From Thermoanaerobacterales bacterium (lineage in GTDB: Bacteria > Bacillota > Thermosediminibacteria > Thermosediminibacterales > Tepidanaerobacteraceae): a stretch of DNA of 9,957 bases. The position numbers were made by a program, and so were the translations under genes. Shown here in pieces: positions 1-7,421 of this stretch (the stretch's first letter is position 1; the number at the start of each line of letters is the position of its first letter). The notes below the pieces were generated by a model. The model worked only from the letters and a program-made list of their open reading frames with translations, was not told the origin of the DNA and ran no database searches. Location of the stretch: contig DUNY01000319.1 of assembly GCA_012839145.1 (NCBI GenBank), positions 1 to 9,957 of the forward strand, written 5' to 3'.

Positions 1-2
1 AA

Positions 3-1436
3 GTTTTAAAACGGTTTATTGCTATCGTTATTGCTTCATTTATCCTTTTCTCCGCAGGAACGGTTTATGCCGGTGAACAGACGGATTCCCGTAAGATTGC
101 AGATATCAATAAACCGGGGGTTGTGATGCTTCAGACCATATACAGCGGCACTATAGTAATACCGGAATTTACGGTAACTGAAATGACGATGAATCATATA
201 TATGATAAAGTACTTGACCGGGTGATGAGTGGTGAGGTTGCTTATGATGAAAATGCAATTTATTCCGAGATACTCATGATGTTGTTTGAAAAACCTATCG
301 AATACTTTACTCCCACGGGCACATCAATGCAGGTCAGTGCACAGGTAGGAGCTATGGGCACAGGCTTTGTAGTAACTCCTGACGGGTATATCGTAACAAA
401 TGCGCATGTGGTAGCCACGCCCGAAGAAGAATTAAAAAATACATTCATTGAATTTGGTTTATCAGAGATGCTGAATCAGTCGGTCTACGACCTGCTGGCA
501 TTAAATGAAAGCGGGTATATTACTGTCACCGAAGAAATGGTGATGAACATACAGCAGTCAATAGCACAGTTTTATCTTAATCACATGAAGATTGAGAATC
601 TACAGACATCAGTGCATGCTGCAATAGGTGTAAACATACCCGGGCTACAAAACATACAAAAGGGCTATACCTGCGATATAAAGAAGGTGGGAGAACCGGC
701 TCCGGGCAAGGATGTGGCCATTTTGAAGATTGAAGGCAACGATAACCTTATGACGGTCTCATTGGGAGATGACACAGATATACAAACAGGTGACACTGTA
801 TTTGTCATAGGCTATCCCGCAGCAGCTACCTTCAATCCGGCCTTGGCTGCCGAGAGCGCTATCGAGTCATCTATGACCTCAGGACTTGTAAGTGCAATTA
901 AGACAATGCCCGGCGGTTGGAAGGTATTCCAGATGGATGCCGCCATATCGGGAGGGAACAGCGGAGGCCCTGTGCTTAACAGCAAGGGTGAGGTAATAGG
1001 CATTGCTACCTTTGGCAGTGTAGACACTCAAACCGGCAGTTCGGTACAGGGTATGAACTTTGCAATTCCTGTGAGCATTGCAAAACAGTTTCTAAACGAG
1101 ACCAACGTAACCCCTACCGAGAGCAGTCTTACTGCCCTGTACAAGGAAGGACTCAATTTGTATGGAAAGCAAAAATTCAAGAAGGCTTATGAGAAATTCA
1201 GTGCGGTAAATGACCTGAATCCGGGATACCCGTATATTCAAGAGTATATAAGCAAAACAAGGACAGCAATAAACGAAGGGCGCGATAAATCGACTGATAC
1301 TACAATGTATATTGCCATTGGCGTTGGAGCGGTTCTGGTGATTGTCGTAGGGATTTTGATTGCGATTATCGTTTCGGGAAAGAAAAAGAAATGGAAACAG
1401 AACCAGAACCAGGTACGTGTAGATGAAAATAAATAG
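3..1436 (+). CDS. Membrane-anchored trypsin-like (HtrA/S1C-type) serine protease, 5' partial
   Basis: Predicted secreted, membrane-tethered serine endopeptidase. The frame is open from base 3, upstream of the first internal ATG at 123. Those 40 extra residues form a signal peptide: a basic start (VLKRF), a hydrophobic core and a likely cleavage site after TVYA. The true start therefore lies just left of the window. Numbering from the ATG at 123, the catalytic triad is His95 (TNAHVV), Asp197 (KDVAILKI) and Ser280 (GGNSGGPV). The His-Asp gap is 102 residues, against about 30 in DegP-type proteases, so there is an insertion of roughly 70 residues. No PDZ domain follows. Instead there is one TPR-like helical hairpin (about 337-385), a transmembrane helix (about 395-418) and a KKKK-rich tail that should be cytoplasmic. 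The protease domain would thus face outward. It is 54 bases upstream of the AIM24-family gene, with no terminator seen between them. Fold and triad are confident; the substrate is unknown. Confidence 0.9.
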   Translation, partial: VLKRFIAIVIASFILFSAGTVYAGEQTDSRKIADINKPGVVMLQTIYSGTIVIPEFTVTEMTMNHIYDKVLDRVMSGEVAYDENAIYSEILMMLFEKPIEYFTPTGTSMQVSAQVGAMGTGFVVTPDGYIVTNAHVVATPEEELKNTFIEFGLSEMLNQSVYDLLALNESGYITVTEEMVMNIQQSIAQFYLNHMKIENLQTSVHAAIGVNIPGLQNIQKGYTCDIKKVGEPAPGKDVAILKIEGNDNLMTVSLGDDTDIQTGDTVFVIGYPAAATFNPALAAESAIESSMTSGLVSAIKTMPGGWKVFQMDAAISGGNSGGPVLNSKGEVIGIATFGSVDTQTGSSVQGMNFAIPVSIAKQFLNETNVTPTESSLTALYKEGLNLYGKQKFKKAYEKFSAVNDLNPGYPYIQEYISKTRTAINEGRDKSTDTTMYIAIGVGAVLVIVVGILIAIIVSGKKKKWKQNQNQVRVDENK

Positions 1437-1490
1437 AGGAAAAGATTTTAGTCTTATAAATTATTTTAAATATAAAAGGAGGAATTATTA

Positions 1491-2297
1491 ATGCGAAGAG
1501 CTCATGAAATTGATTTTCAAGTATTTGGTGATGATATGCAGTTTGTGGAGATCAGTCTTGATCCCGGAGAGACTGTAGTCGCCGAAGCCGGGGGCATGAT
1601 GTACATGGACAGTGCCATTCAGTCAGATACGGTATTTGGTGACGGTTCGGACCGGGATAAAGGTAAAGGCTTTATGGATAAGGTTATGGGAGCCGGAAAA
1701 CGGGTGCTTACAGGAGAAAGCTTATTTATGACCACCTTTACCAACCGCGGTTCAGGTAAAAAAGCAGTGGCTTTTGCCGCACCATATCCAGGCAAAATTA
1801 TATCTCTCGACCTTGATGATTGTGGTGGTCAGCTTATCTGCCAGCGAGATGCATTTTTATGTGCCGCCAAAGGTATAGCTATTGAGATTGCTTTCCAGAA
1901 AAAGCTAGGCGCAGGTTTGTTTGGCGGAGAAGGTTTCATCATGCAGAGATTGGTAGGGGACGGCTTGGCCTTTCTCCATGCGGGAGGCACCATTATTAAA
2001 AAGGAACTTGAGGCAGGAGAGGTTCTCAAGCTGGATACTGGCTGTCTTGTTGCCATGACAGCAGGGATAGACTATGATGTAACATTTGCCAGTAATTTGC
2101 AAAGCGCTATTTTTGGCGGAGAGGGTCTGTTTTTGGCTACCCTTGGAGGACCAGGGCATGTTTGGCTTCAGTCTCTCCCCTTTAGCCGTGTGGCAAATCG
2201 AATTTTTGCAGTAGGGAAAAAGAGTGGCGGAAAAAACAAGGGCGAATCCAACCTCCTAGGTGGTATCGGCTTGAAAAACCTACTGGGTGGAGACTAA
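1491..2297 (+). CDS. AIM24 / TIGR00266 family protein
   Basis: 268-residue protein of the AIM24 family (TIGR00266, formerly DUF124), predicted to form a beta-rich fold. Recognition rests on the N-terminal pattern [17 protein letters not shown] (residues 24-40), the glycine-rich repeats [13 protein letters not shown] (142-154) and IFGGEGLF (207-214), and the [14 protein letters not shown] block (220-233), all typical of the family. No signal peptide or transmembrane helix is evident, so it is probably cytoplasmic. The start is set by a near-perfect AAGGAGG at 1476-1482, 8 bases before the ATG. The biochemical role of bacterial members is not established; the family is named after a yeast mitochondrial protein. 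The C-terminal tail (about 241-268) is rich in Gly, Lys and Asn and looks flexible. It probably shares a transcript with the upstream protease, and the stem-loop 20 bases after its stop suggests it is the last gene of that unit. Family assignment is firm; function is open. Confidence 0.9.
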   Translation: MRRAHEIDFQVFGDDMQFVEISLDPGETVVAEAGGMMYMDSAIQSDTVFGDGSDRDKGKGFMDKVMGAGKRVLTGESLFMTTFTNRGSGKKAVAFAAPYPGKIISLDLDDCGGQLICQRDAFLCAAKGIAIEIAFQKKLGAGLFGGEGFIMQRLVGDGLAFLHAGGTIIKKELEAGEVLKLDTGCLVAMTAGIDYDVTFASNLQSAIFGGEGLFLATLGGPGHVWLQSLPFSRVANRIFAVGKKSGGKNKGESNLLGGIGLKNLLGGD

Positions 2298-2317
2298 TCC
2301 AACATAAAGATAAGCTT

Positions 2318-2351
2318 GCATCATATGGGAATTTTTGTTCCTATATGATGC
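2318..2351 (+). terminator. Stem-loop after the AIM24-family gene, possible terminator
   Basis: The arms at 2318-2331 and 2338-2351 pair over 14 bp with a single G-U wobble, closing a 6-base loop (TTTTTG). It starts 20 bases after the stop codon, where a terminator is expected. There is no clean run of T after the stem on either strand, so it may be a weak or factor-assisted terminator, or a 3'-end stabilising hairpin. Confidence 0.5.
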
Positions 2352-2380
2352 TCTAACGTAACCAAAGTAAAAAATCATAA

Positions 2381-2387
2381 AAAGGGG
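2381..2387 (+). promoter_or_regulatory. Ribosome binding site preceding an ACG codon
   Basis: AAAGGGG is seven bases ahead of the ACG at 2395. The spacing is right for a start codon there, but no ATG, GTG or TTG is present in that frame until 2608. This motif is the main reason for placing the start of the following open frame at 2395. Confidence 0.4.
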
Positions 2388-2394
2388 TAATCAA

Positions 2395-2850
2395 ACGGCT
2401 AGTCCCGGTACAATTCCAAAGCCCGGTACCGGCATCGACATAAAACCTACCAAGGCTAGGGCTTGCACCGACGGAATTGCCGACAACTTCAGTATCTCAG
2501 GAGATTCCCATTTATGCCAAAAACCTTGTCATAAATCGGGGTTTGAATTTAGACCTAAATTAGGGGATATTTACTTTGACCCAGCAACTAATGCAGCCTT
2601 CAAGGTAGTGGGCAATGTTTCTGAGGATGCTCTAGGAAACCAGACCATTCCTGTGGTTGAACCGGGTATTGATGAAGGATGGGACACATTAGTATCGCCT
2701 TATGCTAAAGCTCACTGTGATGTTGATATGTTTACTGATTTAGATGTGACTATCGAGGGTAATATCAAGTTTAAAGAAGAGCGCTGGCAACAGTCCAATA
2801 GTGCGACAGAAGTAAAACCATCTCCTGTCGCATTAATTTATTTAGGGTAG
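2395..2850 (+). CDS. Hypothetical protein with non-standard (ACG) or lost start codon; possible pseudogene
   Basis: I do not recognise this gene. The frame is open from 2371 to the TAG at 2848-2850, but the first conventional start is a GTG at 2608 with no properly spaced ribosome binding site (it would give 80 residues). The frame upstream of 2608 reads like real protein, and an AAAGGGG motif sits correctly before ACG-GCT-AGT at 2395. That suggests an original ATG-GCT-AGT changed by one base, or a sequencing error. From 2395 the product is about 152 residues. It has no signal peptide, no transmembrane helix and three cysteines in the first half. The composition (many Asp, Gly, Pro, Thr; short strand-like stretches such as GDIYFDPATNAAFKVVG) suggests a small beta-rich protein or a fragment of a larger surface or repeat protein. 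It stands alone: a stem-loop lies before it and the promoter of the next operon after it. It may be a decayed gene. Confidence 0.45.
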   Translation, partial: TASPGTIPKPGTGIDIKPTKARACTDGIADNFSISGDSHLCQKPCHKSGFEFRPKLGDIYFDPATNAAFKVVGNVSEDALGNQTIPVVEPGIDEGWDTLVSPYAKAHCDVDMFTDLDVTIEGNIKFKEERWQQSNSATEVKPSPVALIYLG

Positions 2851-2901
2851 TGTCTACAATTATCCTGGCACACCCCGAAACCTCTAAAGATGTAGATTAG
2901 C

Positions 2902-2929
2902 TTGACAAATCTGACTGTTCAGATATGAT
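2902..2929 (+). promoter_or_regulatory. Sigma-70-type promoter of the two-component / pseudo-ABC operon
   Basis: A perfect -35 box TTGACA (2902-2907) is followed after 16 bases by TATGAT (2924-2929), one mismatch from the -10 consensus. Transcription would begin near 2936, leaving a leader of about 160 bases before the response regulator gene. The leader holds only weak inverted repeats of about 6 bp and no recognised riboswitch. Confidence 0.65.
2909..2924. promoter_or_regulatory. Palindromic operator candidate inside the promoter spacer
   Basis: ATCTGA-CTGT-TCAGAT is a perfect inverted repeat (6-bp arms, 4-base centre) filling almost exactly the space between the -35 and -10 boxes and touching the first base of the -10. 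A protein bound here would block RNA polymerase. No repressor gene is seen in the window. AraC-type regulators usually bind direct repeats upstream of -35, so the neighbouring regulator is not the obvious ligand. Confidence 0.4.
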
Positions 2930-3094
2930 ATAAATGAGTGGTAGTAAAAAAAGGGAGTCATTTAGGAAAACACATATTTTTAATCTTGTGTTCATTATTT
3001 CGATATATATTGTTATTCAATCAAAGTAAATGGTGTTCAAAAGCCTCTGCTCATAATATGGTTTGAAATTGCCATAAAGCAAAGGAGAAATCCT

Positions 3095-4708
3095 ATGATT
3101 AAAGTGGTCATTGCCGATGATGAAGTAAAGGTATGTCAATTGATCTGCGGTCTTATAGACTGGAAGTCGGTGGATATGAAAATAGTGGGAGTGGCTCATA
3201 ACGGTATAGAAGCCCTGGAATTAATTAAAAACCTCCAGCCGGATTTAATGATTACAGATATACGTATGCCCGGCTATGATGGTTTAGAGCTGATTAACCT
3301 AGGCAAGCAAATGAAGAAAGACATTGATTTTATAATCATCAGCGGTTATAGTCATTTTGAATATGCTCAAAGTGCTATAAAATACGGAGTTAGCGATTAC
3401 TTACTAAAGCCCATTAATAAGAATGAGCTTTTGAACACATTACATAAAACACGTGAAAAATATAAACAAAGGACAGAACAGCTATCCAGTGAAGAACAGT
3501 TAAGGCTTCGTCTACAAAGTAATATTGAAAAATTGAGGTCCGGATTTTTTGCGGAGATATTGCTTCAGAAAGGTGTAGACCAGGCTGACGTTGAGATTAA
3601 TAAAGTAAATGAGGTTTATCATTTTAAATTTCGACTCGGATGCTTTCAAGTCTTTATAGTAAAAATAGACTATGATTACGATGACATACATGAAAACATA
3701 AAGATATTAGAAGAAAAGATAACGCAAATATTGCGGGGGCATTTACAATCAGAGTGCTATGACATGGAAATATACTTTAAAAACAGTAGGGCATATTGCG
3801 TATTGAACTATAGAATAGATAACCAAAAAACCATACGCAAGAAGCTTAGAACCTGCTTAGATGAAATTCTGGTGCAAAAAAGTTTATTTCATAGAATAGA
3901 ATTCACAATCGGCCTCGGTACAGCTGTAGAGAACATCAGGCAATTAGGAGATTCTCTTAAGACGGCGGAATGGACAATAGGACAGCGCTTAATGGAAGGA
4001 ACCGGAAAACTGCTTGACGATGCCTCGATACCGGATTTCTCATCAGACCGGAATACTCTAATTGCGGATCTCACCAAAGACATGAAAAACTCCCTTGAGG
4101 TTCTGGACAAAAATGGTGTTATGGTTGCTATCGACTCATTAAAGGAGCAAGTGCTAAACAAACCAAATATTTCAGGACAGGAAATCTTATGTTTGGTTAT
4201 GGAAGTTTGCAATATTTACCTAATATTGCTCAGAAATTGTCAGTTCAACATAGATAATGGGGAACGTTTTTATGAAACATTTTCTTTACGAGCTGACCTT
4301 TGCAGTTCTTCATGGGAGCTGTTTGTGTATCTGTCAAAAATTATAAGTGGATCCCTAGATGCAATTATAGAAGACAAAAAACAGGCTGATATAAAACCCA
4401 TACGTACTGCAAAGCAATACATTCAACAAAATTATATGAATCCTATTACACTTAAAGATATCAGCAGCCTTGTGGGTTTTAATGATTCTTATTTCAGTTC
4501 TTTATTTAAAAAAGAGTGTGGCAAAAATTTTTCTGAATATCTTTCGGAAGTCCGAATGAACAAGGCAAAAGAGTTATTGAAAGAAACAAACTTATGTATC
4601 GCCGATATTTGCCAAACGGTGGGATACAATGATTTAAAACACTTTACGAAAAGTTTTAGAAAATTCACCGCTCTCAAACCGAACGAGTATAGAAAACTTT
4701 ACGCATAG
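3095..4708 (+). CDS. YesN-like response regulator with AraC-type DNA-binding domain
   Basis: 537-residue cytoplasmic transcription regulator, the output half of a two-component system. The receiver domain (about 1-120) has the acidic pocket Asp8/Asp9, phospho-acceptor Asp55 (ITDIRMPGYDG), the switch serine Ser83 (IIISGYSHFEYA) and Lys105 (YLLKPI), so it should be phosphorylatable. A coiled-coil or linker (about 120-160) leads into a middle region (about 160-425) with no recognised motif, common in YesN-type proteins. The C-terminal AraC/XylS domain (about 432-537) carries two helix-turn-helix units: ITLKDISSLVGFNDSYFSSLFK, then a second near ICQTVGYNDLKHFTKSFRKF, ending in KPNEYRK. The start is supported by AAAGGAG at 3081-3087. 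The gene for the partner kinase begins 14 bases after the stop. Regulators of this type generally activate adjacent carbohydrate uptake genes, so the RbsA/RbsC-type genes downstream are the likely target. No binding site could be assigned. Confidence 0.93.
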   Translation: MIKVVIADDEVKVCQLICGLIDWKSVDMKIVGVAHNGIEALELIKNLQPDLMITDIRMPGYDGLELINLGKQMKKDIDFIIISGYSHFEYAQSAIKYGVSDYLLKPINKNELLNTLHKTREKYKQRTEQLSSEEQLRLRLQSNIEKLRSGFFAEILLQKGVDQADVEINKVNEVYHFKFRLGCFQVFIVKIDYDYDDIHENIKILEEKITQILRGHLQSECYDMEIYFKNSRAYCVLNYRIDNQKTIRKKLRTCLDEILVQKSLFHRIEFTIGLGTAVENIRQLGDSLKTAEWTIGQRLMEGTGKLLDDASIPDFSSDRNTLIADLTKDMKNSLEVLDKNGVMVAIDSLKEQVLNKPNISGQEILCLVMEVCNIYLILLRNCQFNIDNGERFYETFSLRADLCSSSWELFVYLSKIISGSLDAIIEDKKQADIKPIRTAKQYIQQNYMNPITLKDISSLVGFNDSYFSSLFKKECGKNFSEYLSEVRMNKAKELLKETNLCIADICQTVGYNDLKHFTKSFRKFTALKPNEYRKLYA

Positions 4709-4722
4709 ATGGGAATAGGGCC

Positions 4723-5751
4723 ATGAAAAACAAAAATTATCACTATTTATCTTATCGGGTTTTTTATATGATTTTAGCACTTCTAACTTTTATAGGGTGC
4801 CTGCTGCTTATTTTGACTGTGATAGCCATCAGTGAAAACAAGTTTTTTTTCATATTGATGATTGGCTATCTTCTGTTTTTCGCCGCCTTTTATAAGGGAT
4901 ACAGATGGATTTGTCTCCCTTACAAAGAAACATCAAAAGTACTTAGGCTCTTTGCTAAAGGATATACTCTGCAGGGGATTTATGAACTACGGTTTTCCTT
5001 TTGCCCTGAAATGGAGGATGCCATCAAAAAAATAAAAACAATTTTCAATACAAATGAGTTAATCAGTGCCACAAAAAAACAGGCACAATACCTTGCACTG
5101 CAAAATCAAATAAATCCCCACTTTTTGTATAATAGTTTAGAAGGAATTCGGGGTGAGGCAATTGCTGCAGGCCTAAATAGCGTGGCCGAAATGGCGGAAG
5201 CTTTGGGTAACTTCTTTCGCTACACGATTTCCAATGTGGAGAATTTAGTGACATTAGAAGATGAACTGATGAACATTGAGAACTACTATTTCATTCAGGA
5301 ATATCGCTTCGGAGAGCGCCTGAACTTGAGTATTGAATATGATTGTGAAGATAGAGCTGAAGTGCTGAAATATCGTTTACCTAAGCTCACCTTACAGCCC
5401 ATTGTGGAAAATTCGATTTTTCACGGTATTGAAAGAAAGATAGGAAAGGGAAATGTCCGTATTAAGATCCAAGCCACTCCCAAGCGCCTTATAATAACGG
5501 TTTCTGATGATGGCCTGGGGATGAAGGAGGAACGACTAAGGGAACTAAATGAGAAACTTAACATACAGTCTTTTGATTATGTAAAGCCAGACGGAGAAAA
5601 AAAGGCAGGTATTGCTATTATCAATGTTAATAACAGGATAAAACTTTTATATGGAGAGAAATATGGCATTAATATTTACAGCACTGTAGATGTCGGCACT
5701 GATGTGGAGATTACATTGCCTCGAATCATAGAAGAGGGAAAGGAACTTTAA
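4723..5751 (+). CDS. YesM/LytS-type sensor histidine kinase without an extracellular sensor domain
   Basis: 342-residue membrane kinase, presumed to phosphorylate the adjacent YesN-like regulator. Two N-terminal membrane helices (about 13-36 and 41-58) are joined by only a few residues (ISENK), so nothing sizeable lies outside the cell. No clear HAMP domain is seen, although residues 65-120 probably form a linker and coiled-coil. The His_kinase domain (PF06580 type) carries the phospho-acceptor His133 in QINPHFLYNSL. The ATPase domain has the N-box Asn230 (LQPIVENSIFHGIE), the G1 box SDDGLGM (261-267) and the G2-like GIAIINVNNRI (296-306). Typical YesM kinases carry a large extracellular region and HAMP (about 550-600 residues), so this one is short. 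Its signal must come through the membrane or from a cytoplasmic or membrane partner. The ribosome binding site is weak (GGGAATAGGG), which fits translational coupling to the regulator. The stop codon directly abuts the ATG of the next gene. Confidence 0.92.
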   Translation: MKNKNYHYLSYRVFYMILALLTFIGCLLLILTVIAISENKFFFILMIGYLLFFAAFYKGYRWICLPYKETSKVLRLFAKGYTLQGIYELRFSFCPEMEDAIKKIKTIFNTNELISATKKQAQYLALQNQINPHFLYNSLEGIRGEAIAAGLNSVAEMAEALGNFFRYTISNVENLVTLEDELMNIENYYFIQEYRFGERLNLSIEYDCEDRAEVLKYRLPKLTLQPIVENSIFHGIERKIGKGNVRIKIQATPKRLIITVSDDGLGMKEERLRELNEKLNIQSFDYVKPDGEKKAGIAIINVNNRIKLLYGEKYGINIYSTVDVGTDVEITLPRIIEEGKEL

Positions 5752-7200
5752 ATGAAAGAGGAAATTTTCCGACTGGAAAGAGTAACTCAGATTATCGATG
5801 GTGTAACCCTTTTGGATAATTTCAGTATGCATATTTTCAAAGGAGAAATCATGGGGCTTTTATGTATCAATGCCCATGGGAAGGAAGCTTTAGTCAGGCT
5901 GCTTTGCCAAAATGTCCCCATCCACTACGGGCATGTTTATTTTCGAGAGAACCTAGTTAATAATTATGAACACAGTTCCATGAGTATGAATCCGGTAGCT
6001 GTTATTGAAAAACAAAGCCGTCTGGTAGAAGATTTAACGGTAACGGATAATATTTTTGTTATGCGCAGGGGTTTCAGAAAACACCTGATTGAACCAAAAA
6101 AACTGAATTCCCAGTTCAGACGGTTTACGGAGGAACTAGATATTCAAATCGATGGAGATAGATTAGTTTCACATTTATCATTCTTTGAAAAGTGCATTGT
6201 AGAGATTATTAAAGCTGTTGTGGCAAGGGTAAAGCTGATTGTTCTCCGAGATATCAGTAACTTCATAAGTGCGACAGATTTGAAAAAAATTCATGATATA
6301 ATGCGGCACTATGGGATGCAGGGCATTTCGTTTTTATATATCTGCAATCATCACGAAGAAGCATTTAAAATATGTGACCGCATTTCCTTAATGGAAAATG
6401 GTAAAGTGTTAAAAGTATTGAATAAAAATGAATTCCGAGATGAAATGATAACCCCTTATACTCTCGACTTCAGTCATATAGACTCACCGTCTCTTTCTAA
6501 TGCCAGCAAAAATGGGATATTAAAATTCAATAACATTTCAACAGAAAATATCACTCACATGAGTTTTACCGTTGAGAAGGGCGAGTGTGTTGTTCTTCTA
6601 GATATGAACAATACGATTTTAACAGATATAATGAAATTGATGCAAGGAGAAACTAAACCCTTATCCGGAGATATTTTTTTGGATGGAGCAAATTACACTA
6701 AAAAGTCATCTGAATTAAAAAAAGGGATCTGCTTTATTCAGGAAAACCCAATACAAAGTATGCTATTTCAAGAAAGGAGCTACCTGGATAACCTGTGTTT
6801 TTTGGTGGATAAAAAGCTGCCACACTGGTGGCTCAACAAAAACATCAGAAAAAGCATTATTCAGGAATATGAACCACTGGTGGGAGAGGACATCTATTCT
6901 AACGATATTAGTGATTTAGCGCCTAGGTCTTTATATAATTTAGTATACTACAGAGTCCATCTCCATCACCCTAAGGTGGTTTTTTGTATGCAGCCATTTT
7001 CGGATGCGGATATGTACCTTAGACATCATCTAATTCAGTTAATCGATCAATTGCGTAAAAAAAACATCACCGTCATTATCTTAGCAGTCAGTCTTTCTGA
7101 TTCCCTTGTTGTAGCTGATCGATTGCTGGTAGTGGAGCAGGGGAAGCTTAAAAATGAATATCATAGTGAGAAGTTTCATTACTTTCGTGCAAGCCAATAG
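5752..7200 (+). CDS. Catalytically dead RbsA-like twin ABC-ATPase homologue (pseudo-ATPase)
   Basis: 482 residues that align by eye along their length with RbsA/MglA-type double ATPases, including the intact one at 7484, yet every catalytic motif is changed. First half: Walker A GENGAGKST becomes CINAHGKEA (38-46); the Q-loop Gln becomes Lys87; the signature region reads LSFFEKC (142-148); Walker B Asp-Glu becomes Arg166-Asp167; the switch His becomes Asn199. Second half: the Walker A position reads LDMNNTILT (283-291); the LSGGNQQ signature becomes LAPRSLY (389-395); Walker B Asp-Glu becomes Met413-Gln414. Conserved framework segments remain (FKGEIMGLL, DRISLMENGKVL, LSGDIFLDG, ADRLLVVEQGKL). 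The frame is uninterrupted, starts immediately after the kinase stop (TAA-ATG) and has a GAAAGGA ribosome binding site, so it is a maintained gene rather than a pseudogene. It is unlikely to power transport. A regulatory or scaffolding role with the kinase and the RbsC-type permease is inferred. Databases would probably label it a sugar ABC transporter ATP-binding protein. Confidence 0.88.
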   Translation: MKEEIFRLERVTQIIDGVTLLDNFSMHIFKGEIMGLLCINAHGKEALVRLLCQNVPIHYGHVYFRENLVNNYEHSSMSMNPVAVIEKQSRLVEDLTVTDNIFVMRRGFRKHLIEPKKLNSQFRRFTEELDIQIDGDRLVSHLSFFEKCIVEIIKAVVARVKLIVLRDISNFISATDLKKIHDIMRHYGMQGISFLYICNHHEEAFKICDRISLMENGKVLKVLNKNEFRDEMITPYTLDFSHIDSPSLSNASKNGILKFNNISTENITHMSFTVEKGECVVLLDMNNTILTDIMKLMQGETKPLSGDIFLDGANYTKKSSELKKGICFIQENPIQSMLFQERSYLDNLCFLVDKKLPHWWLNKNIRKSIIQEYEPLVGEDIYSNDISDLAPRSLYNLVYYRVHLHHPKVVFCMQPFSDADMYLRHHLIQLIDQLRKKNITVIILAVSLSDSLVVADRLLVVEQGKLKNEYHSEKFHYFRASQ

Positions 7201-7238
7201 AAATGCCAGGCTGTGTGAAAAGCCGCTAATCTATGTTT

Positions 7239-7334
7239 TATGTCACTCTGAACACAGTGAAGAGTCTTAGATACTTTGCTTCGCTCAGATACCATAGGAT
7301 GACAATGTTGACCCATCTTCCAGACTGTGACATA
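7239..7334. repeat. Degenerate REP/MITE-like palindromic repeat
   Basis: Bounded by an 8-bp inverted repeat, TATGTCAC (7239-7246) and GTGACATA (7327-7334), with an inner pair TGTCA (7241-7245) and TGACA (7300-7304). The core reads TCTGAACACAGTGAAGAGTC, then CTTCGCTTCGCTCAGA-like sequence at 7275-7289. This resembles the dispersed palindromes of the form TGTCATTCTGA...GAAGCGAAG...TCAGAATGACA that I recall from many clostridial and other genomes. The copy is imperfect and has no coding capacity. Copy number cannot be judged from one window. Confidence 0.5.
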
Positions 7335-7341
7335 GTGTGAT

Positions 7342-7368
7342 GCCGCTCATTCAATGAGGGCTTTTTTT
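7342..7368 (+). terminator. Rho-independent terminator of the two-component / pseudo-ABC operon
   Basis: GCC-(G)-CTCA pairs with TGAG-GGC around the loop TTCAA, with one bulged G, and is followed directly by seven T residues (7362-7368). It lies about 140 bases after the stop of the pseudo-ABC gene, beyond the palindromic repeat. It separates that operon from the RbsA/RbsC-type genes, which therefore probably have their own promoter. Confidence 0.8.
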
Positions 7369-7421
7369 ATAAGTCCCAAAGAAAGGCCCCCAAATTCCAA
7401 AGACATTCCCCTTCTATTTAA

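Noticed and set aside
2934..3029. A 31-codon open frame in the leader of the regulator operon, with a basic start and a hydrophobic stretch.
   Set aside because: Its ATG overlaps the expected transcription start and has no ribosome binding site. The hydrophobic run can arise from the T-rich leader.
2966..3067. Short inverted repeats (AACACA/TGTGTT and TTCAAA/TTTGAA) in the regulator leader.
   Set aside because: Arms of six bases in A/T-rich DNA are expected by chance. No riboswitch core or terminator is formed.
5752..7200. The possibility that this gene is a decayed pseudogene.
   Set aside because: It has no stop or frameshift over 482 codons, a proper ribosome binding site and exact coupling to the kinase. 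The framework between the lost motifs is well kept.
7308..7336. TTGACC and CATAGT spaced 17 bases apart, a possible promoter just before the terminator.
   Set aside because: The -10 matches only 4 of 6 bases, the boxes fall inside the palindromic repeat, and any transcript would stop at 7368.
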